A stretch of 64,000 bases of DNA, taken from JBBAGC01 sp964491265 (GTDB lineage: Bacteria > Spirochaetota > UBA4802 > UBA5550). Shown here one piece after another: positions 7,691 through 16,865 of this stretch. A model generated the notes under the pieces. That model made no database searches. It saw nothing but the letters and a program-made list of their open reading frames with translations, and had not been told where the DNA came from. Both the position numbers and the translations under genes were made by a program. Every line of letters starts with the position of its first letter. Within the stretch, counting starts at the first letter, position 1. Location of the stretch: NCBI GenBank assembly GCA_964491265.1, contig CAZBFP010000016.1, forward strand, positions 21,348 to 85,347, written 5' to 3'.

Positions 7691-9097
7691 CTAAAGTACC
7701 GAAGCTGCTGCTTCAAAAGCGGCGCGTACCGCATCAGGGAGACATAGCCCGGCGGTGAGGAGCAGCAGCATAAAGATTAACTGGGGGAGCCATTCAAGTA
7801 TTTTTGATTTACCGCTCCCGGGTGCGGCTGAATCCTCTCCAAAACACATTCTTAAAACATTTTTTGCCATCCCTGCCATAATTACAGTGAGCAGAATAAA
7901 AAATATAAGAGCTGTGCCGTACATACCCTTAGTGAACATTGCCTTAATAATAAGAAATTCACTTATAAAAATAGGGAAGGGGGGGAGTCCGATTATAGCA
8001 GCAAATGTAAATATCCATAACCACCCTGTAGCAGCATCACCTTTCAGAAGACCCCGAACCGGCGCTATTTCCGCAGTGCCGTATCTGTGAAGGATATTCC
8101 CCGAAGTGAGGAAGAATGATGCTTTTGTCAGGGAGTGTGCTGTAAGGTGAAATACGGCTGCAAAGAGTCCCGCTCCTCCAATACCGACCCCTATTGCAAT
8201 TATCCCCATATTTTCAATTGAGGAATATGCAAGCATCCTTTTGTAGTTTTTAACTACACCAATATATACCGCTGTTACAAAGAGAGAGAGAAACCCTGCC
8301 GCAAGAAGGAGTGTTCTTGCATAATCCCCCATTTCCGCCAGTTCCATTACTTTAACTACTCTTAAGATTCCCAGAAGAGCCGCGTTAAGGAGTGTGCCTG
8401 AAAGAATAGCGGAAACAGGTGAGGGGGACTCTGAGTGCGCATCAGGGAGCCATGCGTGAACCGGAGCCAAACCCGCTTTTGTGCCGAACCCGGCCAGTAT
8501 GAATGGGAAAGAGAGCTTAAGCCAGAAGGGATCGATCTTTTCCGCCTTTTGAGCCAGCTCATCAAAGTAAAGTGAGTCAAATCCGCCCAGTCCCATGGAT
8601 AGGAGCGTTATACCCACAAAAGCAATGGCAATCCCAACTGAACATATAAAAAGGTATTTCCATGTAGCTTCAATTGCTGTTGGAGTGCGATGGTAGTATA
8701 TAAGATATGCGCTTGAAAGGGTAGTTGCTTCAATAAATACCCAGAGCATGGCAAGATGGGAGCTTAAAATTACCCCTGCCACAGACGCGGTGAAAAGAAG
8801 AATGTTTATAGTATAGAATGACTGCCTCTTTACTGAACTTCTGTCATGCTTCATGTAACTGAAATTATAAATGGAAACCCCTGAAAAAAGAAGAGCCAGG
8901 ATAATCAGAAATATTATGCTGAGATTATCTGTTTTAAAGTATGAGGTAAATGATCCCGGCTCAAGGTAAAGATTTACCGATGAAAAGAGCAGAAGCAGTG
9001 AATAAATAAAGAGAGATACAGCATTAAAATTTTTTTTATTCAGCAGGTAAACTGCTGCTGCAAGTATAAGAGGCGTAAAAAGTATAATCTCTATCAT
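7691..9097 (-). CDS. Ehr complex: antiporter-like membrane subunit (HyfF/NuoN-like)
   Basis: 468 residues with about 13-14 TM segments. It carries the Mrp/Complex I antiporter-family core: a conserved membrane Glu in LWVFIEATTLSSAYLIYYH, a lysine block in FGTKAGLAPVHAWLPDAH, and LAYSSIENMGIIAIGVG. These residues form the proton channel in Complex I homologues. It corresponds to HyfF and lies between the HyfE-like subunit and the large subunit. Expected role: ion translocation driven by redox events in the peripheral arm. Confidence 0.93.
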   Translation of the reverse strand: MIEIILFTPLILAAAVYLLNKKNFNAVSLFIYSLLLLFSSVNLYLEPGSFTSYFKTDNLSIIFLIILALLFSGVSIYNFSYMKHDRSSVKRQSFYTINILLFTASVAGVILSSHLAMLWVFIEATTLSSAYLIYYHRTPTAIEATWKYLFICSVGIAIAFVGITLLSMGLGGFDSLYFDELAQKAEKIDPFWLKLSFPFILAGFGTKAGLAPVHAWLPDAHSESPSPVSAILSGTLLNAALLGILRVVKVMELAEMGDYARTLLLAAGFLSLFVTAVYIGVVKNYKRMLAYSSIENMGIIAIGVGIGGAGLFAAVFHLTAHSLTKASFFLTSGNILHRYGTAEIAPVRGLLKGDAATGWLWIFTFAAIIGLPPFPIFISEFLIIKAMFTKGMYGTALIFFILLTVIMAGMAKNVLRMCFGEDSAAPGSGKSKILEWLPQLIFMLLLLTAGLCLPDAVRAAFEAAASVL

Positions 9098-9101
9098 AAC
9101 T

Positions 9102-9737
9102 TCAGTCCTTTAGTTTTGTAAGGGTTCCAATATGCACCCCTGCAAAGGCGTCCTGTATTTTATTAACAAGGAATCCTAAGAGATAAACAGCTATAAAAAT
9201 ATCGAGTAGCACACCAATTGCAACAATAAAGGGCATCTCCTTTGCAATAGCCAGTGTGAGAAGGAATATTCCGTTTTCCATTGCCATGAAGCCCATGATG
9301 TGGGTAATAATTTTTTTCCTGGTAATAATAATAAAAAGCCCGGTTACTATAGTTGAGATTGATACTCCAAAAAAGAAGGGATGAGCGGATATGGCAACAT
9401 CTGACATGAGCCATGAAATATAAAATCCCCAGGCCAGTATGGAGCTTGTTATTATAAGGGAGAAAAAGAATGGAATATTGGGCTCAATTTCACGCTTAAT
9501 ATCGTTTTTCCTTACCACGTTCATGAGTACCAGTGGAATTAAAACACCCTTCACCGCCAGGGTTTCTGCAGATAGAAAAATCAGGTTTGGAATATTTTCT
9601 GTACCATAGTCCAGGAGTATAATGAAAAAGAGAATTACTCCCTGCAGGGCTAAAGTTTTAATGTATGCCTCAACCCTGCTTGTGGCTCCCAGATATAGCA
9701 TTGTAAGAGAAAAGAGTATAATTAAAAAAGGTATCAT
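9102..9737 (-). CDS. Ehr complex: HyfE-like membrane subunit
   Basis: 211 residues with about seven predicted TM helices. The last part, IAIGVLLDIFIAVYLLGFLV, resembles the C-terminus of HyfE and NuoK-like proteins, and the Glu in MGFMAMENGIFLLTLAIA matches the NuoK membrane carboxylate. HyfE is the extra small subunit that distinguishes hydrogenase-4-like from hydrogenase-3-like complexes. The start overlaps the stop of the upstream HyfC-like gene by four bases, so translation is coupled. Confidence 0.88.
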   Translation of the reverse strand: MIPFLIILFSLTMLYLGATSRVEAYIKTLALQGVILFFIILLDYGTENIPNLIFLSAETLAVKGVLIPLVLMNVVRKNDIKREIEPNIPFFFSLIITSSILAWGFYISWLMSDVAISAHPFFFGVSISTIVTGLFIIITRKKIITHIMGFMAMENGIFLLTLAIAKEMPFIVAIGVLLDIFIAVYLLGFLVNKIQDAFAGVHIGTLTKLKD

Positions 9738-10657
9738 CGTAATCCTCCTGAAACATAAAGAACAATAACAGCAGAAATGACCATGGCAATGGAATTCATG
9801 TATAATATAAACTGCGGTATGTGGGTCATTCTCAGTCTCGCCAGCAGAGATTCAATTGTTCCTATTAGAGCTGCAATTGTCAGGTGTATACTTATAAATG
9901 CAGCAGCCGAAATAAGCGGATGTAAATCTGCGGGAATTATTATATTAGCAATAAGTGATCCAATCAGGACCATTTTAAGGGCTGAAGCGTACATTATAAA
10001 CGCCAGGTCCGGACCGGAATTATCGAGAACCATCACTTCATGTATCATGGTAAGCTCCAGGTGCGTGTTGGGGTCATCCACCGGAACCCTGCATCCTTCT
10101 GCAAGGAGCATAATAAATAATGCAATTGAAGAGAGAACTGTTATTATAATTCTAAGATCGGGACTTACAGATGAAAGGTTCATGATTTCACTGAAAGATG
10201 AGGCATTTACAATAAAAGCAAGTGAACCAAGAATAATGAAAAACCCGGGCTCAACAAGCGCTGAAAAGGCAGCCTCCCTGCTTGCACCCATCCCTTCAAA
10301 GCTCGACCCCGTATCCATTGCACCGATTATAGTGAAAAATTTCCCTGCTGCAAGCATGTATGCAAAAAGGACAAAATCTATGTCAAATGACATGAATGAA
10401 GTTTTCCCAAGCAGCGGCACAAAAAGGGCAGCTGATACAACTGATGCTGCTGTGACTGATGGAGCCATAGCAAATATAAATGAAGTGGTTCTGCTTATTA
10501 CCGCACCTTTCTTCAGCAGTTTGACAAAATCACGGTAAGGCTGGAAAAGAGAGGGCCCCTGTCTCCCCCCCCAGAATGACTTTGTTCTGTTTATACAACC
10601 GGTAAAGAAGAGGGGGAACAATATTATAAAAAGAATATTTGCAATAGTTCCAATCAT
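9734..10657 (-). CDS. Ehr complex: HyfC/NuoH-like membrane anchor subunit
   Basis: 307 residues from the ATG at 10657, which overlaps the upstream TGA stop (ATGA). The upstream in-frame codons as far as 10747 lie inside the previous gene and are not used. Family signatures are RQGPSLFQPYRDFVKLLKKG near the start and EGCRVPVDDPNTHLELTMIHE, the HycD/HyfC/NuoH loop that docks the peripheral arm. Eight TM helices are expected. The NuoH-type subunit links the large subunit to the ion-pumping arm and in Complex I forms the quinone tunnel. Confidence 0.93.
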   Translation of the reverse strand: MIGTIANILFIILFPLFFTGCINRTKSFWGGRQGPSLFQPYRDFVKLLKKGAVISRTTSFIFAMAPSVTAASVVSAALFVPLLGKTSFMSFDIDFVLFAYMLAAGKFFTIIGAMDTGSSFEGMGASREAAFSALVEPGFFIILGSLAFIVNASSFSEIMNLSSVSPDLRIIITVLSSIALFIMLLAEGCRVPVDDPNTHLELTMIHEVMVLDNSGPDLAFIMYASALKMVLIGSLIANIIIPADLHPLISAAAFISIHLTIAALIGTIESLLARLRMTHIPQFILYMNSIAMVISAVIVLYVSGGLR

Positions 10658-12642
10658 TTTGATGCCGCCATTATCCAGATAGTAGTAAGGATCAGAAATA
10701 TGAGCCCGTATAGAATGTAATGCTGTGTATTGCCGTTCTGTATCCATCTGAAGAGGTTAAGAAATTTTTCAATTACTTTGATTGCAGGATTAATAATCCA
10801 GGCTTCAAAGATATCTTCAGTTGATGATTTGTAAGATGCATATCCGGGGAATAACCCTTCCGGTTCTCTTATCTTTTCCTTTACGTTGATTAGGGGTTTA
10901 ACCAGTTTCAGGAATGGGGATGTGAATGAAGAGGATGAGTACTGCATTCTTGAATTCCCTCTCTGGTAACCGCAATCCCAGGTTTTGAATTGTGATACAT
11001 TCTTATTCCTGAGCAGAAGAAAACGTAATAAAATAAAACCTGCAGATGTAACTGTAAAAATTAATATTCCTGTAGTAAGACTCCCCAGTGTATTAAAAAT
11101 AAAGACCGGTTCAGTAAGAGGATCTGCTCCATGGAAAATACCGACAGCAGCCAGAATTATCTTAAAAGCATAAACCGGTGCAAGCCCGATTGCGGCAATT
11201 AAAACACACTGGAATATCATCGCCCCTTTCATTGCTGCTGTTACTTCAGTAACAGGTGAATGGAAGGTGCTGCGGGGATTTCCCAGAAAAACAATACTGA
11301 AAAGATTTGTAAAACAGATAAGTGACATTGCGCCTATAAATGCTAGCCCCGCTAAAGAGACAATCATTGCCACAATAAGGGGGACTGTCCCACCCTGAAT
11401 CCCCTGTATCATGCTCCAGTAAATAAAAAATTCTCCGATGAAACCGTTAAATGGAGGGAGCCCCGATATTGCAAGGGCGCCGAATAGGAAAAAAACTGCA
11501 GAAAATTTCATAGACTTAATGAGTCCCCCCATTTTTTCTATGTTGAGAATATGGGTTGCTTTGTATACTCCCCCGGCGGCAAAAAAGAGGAGCGATTTAA
11601 ATATTGAATGATTAACAACATGGAAGAGCGCGCCGGAAAAACCGAGTATAGTTAAAGATTCAATATTGTATGCAAGTCCAAGGAGGCCTGCTCCGATTCC
11701 AATCCCAATAATACCTATGTTTTCAATACTGCTGTATGCCAGAATCTTCTTTAAATTTTTCTGCGCCAGCGCGTTTGCAATACCGAAAATTCCGGTAAAT
11801 AGAGATATCAATAAGATAAAATAAGCCATAAAAAATGTCGGTTCAGGGATTAGTGTAATAATTCTTAAAATCCCGTATATGCCGGTTTTTATCATTACTC
11901 CTGACATCAAACCGGAAATATGGCTCGGTGCAGCAGGGTGGGCCCTTGGAAGCCAGGTATGAAAAGGGACAAATCCCGCCTTTGTTCCGAATCCAGCAAA
12001 AAAAATAATAAATAGAATATTTGTCAGCTCATTATGTTCTGTGAAGACGGCCTTAAAGGAGTTGAAGTCCTGACTCCCCGAATTTATGGAGAGGATAGTA
12101 AATCCGCTTATTAAAAAGATAACACCTACATGCATTGCAACAAGGTAATTAATCCCTGCTTTAAAGGTTTCCTCTTTTTCATTGTTAAATACAAGGAGGA
12201 AAAAAGATGAGAGGGACATGATTTCCCAGATAATCAGAAATGCCAGAACGTTCTGAACTGCCACAACAAGAAGCATGGATGATACCATGACAGGTAGAAA
12301 AAAGAAATGGGCTGCAAAGGTTTTTCCTTTATCCCTGTATTCTTTCATGTAGCCGATTGAGTAAAGGGAGGAAGTAAAGCTCATAATAGCAATAAAGAGG
12401 GTAAAAAATGCTGAAAGCATATCAACAGTAATGCGCACAGCTCCTATCGGCTCTGACAGGTTGAGGATAAATGTGGCCGGTTCACCGCTCATAAGGACAT
12501 TAAATGCAAAAACCGATATTGATGCGGCACCTGCACCGATACATAATGAAGTAACAGCTCCTTTCATTTTATCCGGGAAGAGCAGTGAAATGAAGCTGCC
12601 GGATAAAATGACGAAGATTCCGGGTAAATATAAACTGGTCAT
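10654..12642 (-). CDS. Ehr complex: large antiporter-like subunit (HyfB/NuoL-like)
   Basis: 662 residues, about 16 TM helices. Conserved blocks: LIIWEIMSLSSFFLLVF with the membrane Glu, GFGTKAGFVPFHTWLPRAHP with the channel lysine, and LKKILAYSSIENIGIIGIGIG. Near the C-terminus, FKTWDCGYQRGNSRMQYSSS is the HyfB/HycC hallmark. It is the first structural gene of the operon; its ATG directly abuts the TAA of the HTH-PTS regulator gene. As the distal ion-translocating subunit it would pump H+ or Na+. Confidence 0.94.
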   Translation of the reverse strand: MTSLYLPGIFVILSGSFISLLFPDKMKGAVTSLCIGAGAASISVFAFNVLMSGEPATFILNLSEPIGAVRITVDMLSAFFTLFIAIMSFTSSLYSIGYMKEYRDKGKTFAAHFFFLPVMVSSMLLVVAVQNVLAFLIIWEIMSLSSFFLLVFNNEKEETFKAGINYLVAMHVGVIFLISGFTILSINSGSQDFNSFKAVFTEHNELTNILFIIFFAGFGTKAGFVPFHTWLPRAHPAAPSHISGLMSGVMIKTGIYGILRIITLIPEPTFFMAYFILLISLFTGIFGIANALAQKNLKKILAYSSIENIGIIGIGIGAGLLGLAYNIESLTILGFSGALFHVVNHSIFKSLLFFAAGGVYKATHILNIEKMGGLIKSMKFSAVFFLFGALAISGLPPFNGFIGEFFIYWSMIQGIQGGTVPLIVAMIVSLAGLAFIGAMSLICFTNLFSIVFLGNPRSTFHSPVTEVTAAMKGAMIFQCVLIAAIGLAPVYAFKIILAAVGIFHGADPLTEPVFIFNTLGSLTTGILIFTVTSAGFILLRFLLLRNKNVSQFKTWDCGYQRGNSRMQYSSSSFTSPFLKLVKPLINVKEKIREPEGLFPGYASYKSSTEDIFEAWIINPAIKVIEKFLNLFRWIQNGNTQHYILYGLIFLILTTIWIMAASK

Positions 12643-13317
12643 TTATTTCTTCTCCCATTCCATTTCTATATCATTGATACGGCGCAGGATTAGTCCCTGG
12701 TCAGACCTGCTTTTCAGCAACTCTACAAAATCTTTTCTCTGGCAGAGATGAGATATTTTGGATAATATTTCCAGATGTCTTTTGGGGCTGGAGGATATTA
12801 TTACAAAGAGGGTGTGTACAGGCTCTTTATCCAGAGCATTGAAATCCACAGGATTACTGAGAAAACAGATTGATACTGTTTCACAATCTGCATCCGCAAT
12901 TACTGGATTACGCGAGTGGGGGAGTGCAATGCCGCGTCCCACAGCTGTGCTCATCATCTTTTCCCGTTCAATCAGTGATGTAAGAATCTCTTTTCGTTCC
13001 AGGTCCCCCTTGAGTGGTATCCTGGATACAGCTGTTTCGATTACACTGCATATGTTTTTTCCTGTAATTTCGTAATGAATCCCGCCATCCCTGATGAGAT
13101 CGCCTATTATTACAGGCCTGGAAGTAAGTTTCAGGTCGAGGATTTTATCAGAGACTTCTATCTTATTCAGCAGAATCCATTCATGAATTTCTGATTTATT
13201 GAAGTAGTACTGGTTTTTAACCTTGTAGGCAGGTATTTTCCCTGAATCTATCCACTTCTTCACGGTATTTTCCGGAACTTGAATGAGTTCCACAATATCT
13301 TTAATTTTTAAATCCAT
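12643..13317 (-). CDS. HTH (excisionase-type) - PTS EIIA-2 fusion regulator
   Basis: 224 residues. Residues 1-50 form a MerR/excisionase-like helix-turn-helix (DIVELIQVPENTVKKWIDSG and KNQYYFNKSEIHEWI). Residues 75-220 are a fructose/PtsN-type EIIA domain with the phosphorylatable histidine in GRGIALPHSRNP. No PTS permease is present, so this is most likely a regulator reading phosphoryl status. It directly precedes the Ehr operon with no gap, so it is cotranscribed or autoregulated with it. PtsN-like proteins next to hydrogenase-4-like operons are known in other anaerobes; the effect here is inferred. Confidence 0.85.
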   Translation of the reverse strand: MDLKIKDIVELIQVPENTVKKWIDSGKIPAYKVKNQYYFNKSEIHEWILLNKIEVSDKILDLKLTSRPVIIGDLIRDGGIHYEITGKNICSVIETAVSRIPLKGDLERKEILTSLIEREKMMSTAVGRGIALPHSRNPVIADADCETVSICFLSNPVDFNALDKEPVHTLFVIISSSPKRHLEILSKISHLCQRKDFVELLKSRSDQGLILRRINDIEMEWEKK

Positions 13318-14154
13318 ATCTGATCCTTCGCTTTAGTAATAATATTGCAGGTCTGATTTGTATTATCAGGGTGTAAAAACTGAAACTGTTTTAAAGAGAC
13401 TGGATTGAATAAAAGGTGCATAACTTTTTCCGGATACGGCCGTTCTATGCAAATAATCTGTTTCAGCTTTTCGATGTAGTGGTGAGATTATATAATCTGA
13501 GGTATTTCCGGGAGACAATACTATGTCGATGAGATCTTTTCGGGGTCCATTTTGAGGATCAGGCTTTTGAGTTTTAATACTGTGAGTTCCCGTAAAATTA
13601 GCTCTTAAATTCCCCGGATTGCGGGAATTTTTCCCCATAATTTATAAAATTTTCTTATCACCCCGCACATCTTCTATTATAGCACGATTTGATATGTTGA
13701 GTGAAAAGTACTTAGTGTCATGTAAATAGGGACATCATATGGATCAAGTGTTTTTTTTAAAAATATTATTTGTTTCCATCTGATGTATCAGCAGAGAAAT
13801 CAAAGAATCATTCCAAAAATCGGGAAAGAGTATTGAATAGTGCTCTATAATACATAGTAGAAAATTATATTAATTTTTCCGAATAGAGGTCCTGTAAAAA
13901 GATAGTAATTTAATCGCAAAATGTTTTTTTGTGTTGAAAAAAATATAATATTTATAATCAATGAACAATGTGTGTTGTATTGTTTAGTAACTCAAATTGT
14001 TGAGTTAAAACTGAACAAAAAAAATAAATAAATAATATAGAAAATAAATCAAAACAATTGCGTATACTTGCTGCTCTGCGGGATGAAACAGCAGATTAAT
14101 GTCTGTCCGCAGGGCGGGAACAGTTCTATATAAATATAAAGAAAGGAGCTTCTT
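13318..14154. other. Divergent regulatory region between the Ehr and fdh operons
   Basis: 837 bases between two divergently transcribed operons. No convincing gene was found; a 90-codon minus-strand frame at 13366-13638 looks unlike any family and was not called. The last 300 bases are very AT-rich and contain the palindrome at 13988-14007. No GG-N10-GC (sigma54) promoter was recognised in front of fdh. Confidence 0.5.
13988..14007. promoter_or_regulatory. Palindromic candidate operator upstream of fdh
   Basis: TAACTCAA, four bases, TTGAGTTA: a perfect 8-bp inverted repeat with a 4-nt spacer, 148 bases before the fdh start. The symmetry and size fit a homodimeric regulator site. Which protein binds it is not known; the HTH-PTS protein or the NtrC-type regulator are neighbours. 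Confidence 0.45.
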
Positions 14155-16857
14155 ATGGACAAAATCCAACTCACGATTGATGGGGTGGAGGTATCCGGGA
14201 GAAAAGGTCAGACTATACTTGAAATTGCAAGAGAGAACGGCTTTGATATTCCATACCTCTGTTATCATCCTAAGATCAGTAAGACAGGTGCCTGCAGAAT
14301 CTGTATTGTGCGGGTAAATGATGTAATGGTAAAGGCTTCCTGTACAGAACCAGCTGTAGAAGGGGCAAAAATTGTTACGGAAGACGAAGAAATCTATAAC
14401 CTGAGGAAGGGGATTCTTGAAATGCTCCTTGCTGAAGGTGATCACAATTGTCTCTATTGTGAAGCAAACGGAAATTGCGAACTTCAAACCCTCTGCTTCA
14501 GATATGAAGTGGAAAATCCTGCATACAATTTTCCGAAAAATGTAAGACAGGTAGATGTTACCTCAAGCGAGGGTTTAAGAAGGAACGAAAACAGATGTAT
14601 CCTCTGCGGAAGATGCGTTAAAGCATGTTCAGAAATTCAGCTTTATAATGTATGGAATTTTGACGGCAGAGGCTCACACGCTGCACTTACATCTGACATG
14701 TTTGAAAAAATCGGAGATTCAACATGTGTTCAGTGCGGAACCTGTGTTCAGCTCTGCCCAACAGGCGCTCTTTCTTTTCAGACTGTTCACGGAAGAGGAC
14801 CTGAGTGGGAACTTAAAAAAGAATCCAATATATGTATTTATTGCGGTGTTGGATGTAAAATTGATTTCTATACCAATAAAAAGGGTGAGCTTGTAAAGGC
14901 GCTTGGAAATGAAAGCGGGCCCAATGAAGGTCATCTTTGTGTTAAGGGACGTTTCGGTTTTGATTTTGTTCAGAGCGACAAGCGTCTTACAAAACCGCTT
15001 GTAAAGAAGAACGGCAAGCTTGAAGAAGTTGAGTGGCAGGAAGCTCTTGATTATGTTGCAAAGAGACTTTCCGATATCAAAGCTTCAGACGGGCCCGATT
15101 CAATTATGGCTTTCTCTTCTGCCAAGTGTTCAAATGAAGAGAACTATTTAATGCAGAAATTTATGAGGGCGGTTATCGGAACCAACAATGTCGATCACTG
15201 CGCCCGGCTCTGACACAGCTCTACTGTCGCCGGTCTGGCGGCCACACTTGGTTCAGGTGCAATGACAAACTCTCTCAGAGAGATTCCTCTGACAGAATCT
15301 TTTCTTGTAATCGGTTCCAATACCACAGATAATCATCCTGTAATAGGATCAATGATAAAAAAAGCAGTAATCAATAACGGCAAAAAGCTTGTAGTTGTTG
15401 ACCCACGTAAAATTGATCTTGCAAAATATGCTGACGTATTTCTGCAGATTAAGCCGGGAACAAACATTGCCATCCTTAACGGATTTGCCCATGTATTGAT
15501 CAAGGAAAACCTCTACGATAAGGAGTATGTTGCTTCAAGATGTGAAGGCTTCGATGAAATGGCCAAAACCCTTGAAAAATACACCCCTGAATATGTGGCG
15601 GAAATATGCGGACTCGACAATCCTTCAGATATAGTTAAGGCTGCCCGTATTTTCGCTGAAAGTAAGCCTATGGCTCTGTATTACTGTATGGGTGTTACTC
15701 AGTTTAAATCGGGTGTAAATGGGGTTAAATGCTGCGCAAATCTCCAGATGCTTCTTGGAAACATAGGTGTACCTGGCGGCGGTGTTAATCCCCTTAGAGG
15801 ACAGAACAATGTTCAGGGTGCATGTGACATGGGCGCACTCAATGCTGTTTATCCTGCATACCAGCCTGTTGCCAGTGAAGAGAATCAGAAAAAATTCAAG
15901 GAAGCCTGGAAAACCGGTGTTGAACTTTCAGTTAAGCCAGGTTTAACTATAGTGGAATCTCTTAATGCTGCTATTGACGGGAAACTGAAAGCACTTTATG
16001 TTTTTGGAGAGAATCCTGTAATGTCAGATCCTGACCAGGCTCATGTTATTCATGCCCTTGAGTCTCTGGAACTGCTTGTTGTCCAGGATATCGTTCTTAC
16101 AGAAACAGCTCAGTATGCTGACGTGGTATTCCCCGGACGTGCTTTCCTGGAAAAGGATGGTACAGTGAGCAATACTGAAAGGCGTGTTCAGATGATGCAT
16201 CAGGTTGTTAAGCCGGTTGGCGACAGTCAGGATGACTGGTGGATACTGATGCAGCTTGCAAACAGAATGGGCGCTTCATGGGATTACTCCTGTGCAGAGG
16301 ATATTTTCGAGGAGATTAGAAAAGTTACCCCTTCTTATGCGGGTATTACATATGAAAGAATTGAGAATGAGCTTCTACAGTGGCCATGTCCAACAGAAGG
16401 ACATCCTGGAACGCAGTTCCTTCACAAGGATAAATTCTCAAGAGGACTTGGCCTTATGAGCGCTGTTGAGTTTACCCCTCCAGCGGAAGATGTTGATCCT
16501 GAATATCCTGTTATTCTTACCACAGGCCGTATTCTCGAACATTTTCATACTGGTACAATGAGCCGTAATTCAAAAATCTTAACAGATATAACGAATGAGG
16601 CCTTTGTGGAAATTCATCCCGTTGATGCGAGTAATTACAATATTTCAGATGGTGAAATTGTGTCTGTTTCAAGCAGACGGGGCAGCATAAGGCTTAAGGC
16701 GAAGATCAGCAGCATGCCTAAACCTAATGTCGTTTTTATACCCTTCCATTTTGCAGAAGCAGCTGTTAATAAGCTGACTATTGATGCTCTTGATCCTACA
16801 TGTAAGATCCCTGAGTTCAAAGTTTGTGCCTGTAAAATTGAGAAGATAAACGCGTAA
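14155..16857 (+). CDS. fdhA: Selenocysteine formate dehydrogenase, catalytic subunit with NuoG-like Fe-S N-terminus
   Basis: The frame runs from ATG 14155 through a TGA at 15211-15213 to TAA at 16857, 900 residues with Sec353. The UGA sits in VDHCARL-U-HSSTVAGLA, the FDH active-site motif. Order of domains: 2Fe-2S (C36, C47, C50, C63), a His/Cys 4Fe-4S (H97, C99, C102, C108), two 4Fe-4S (C148-C158 and C191-C201), the Mo/W-bisPGD domain with its own cluster (C227, C230, C234), and a molybdopterin-binding C-terminus. It oxidises formate to CO2 or runs in reverse. Automatic gene calling would split it into two proteins at 15213/15262. The next gene supplies the NADH module. Confidence 0.96.
15211..15250 (+). 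promoter_or_regulatory. SECIS element of fdh
   Basis: Directly after the UGA, CGCC (15228-15231) pairs with GGCG (15237-15240) around the five-base loop GGUCU (15232-15236). The loop starts 18 nt after the UGA. Loop sequence and distance are the same as in E. coli fdhF, the SelB-binding element. This is direct evidence that the organism inserts selenocysteine. Confidence 0.9.
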
Positions 16858-16865
16858 GGGGGTGG

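Noticed and set aside
13366..13638. A 90-codon minus-strand frame upstream of the HTH-PTS gene
   Set aside because: No family resemblance, no clear ribosome site and it lies in regulatory DNA.
13318..14154. sigma54-type promoters upstream of fdh
   Set aside because: No GG-N10-GC pair with the right sequence was found on either strand.
15214..15262. Second start (ATG 15262) splitting fdh into two genes
   Set aside because: The frame is continuous, the UGA is in the Sec motif and the downstream hairpin is a SECIS; there is no ribosome site before 15262.
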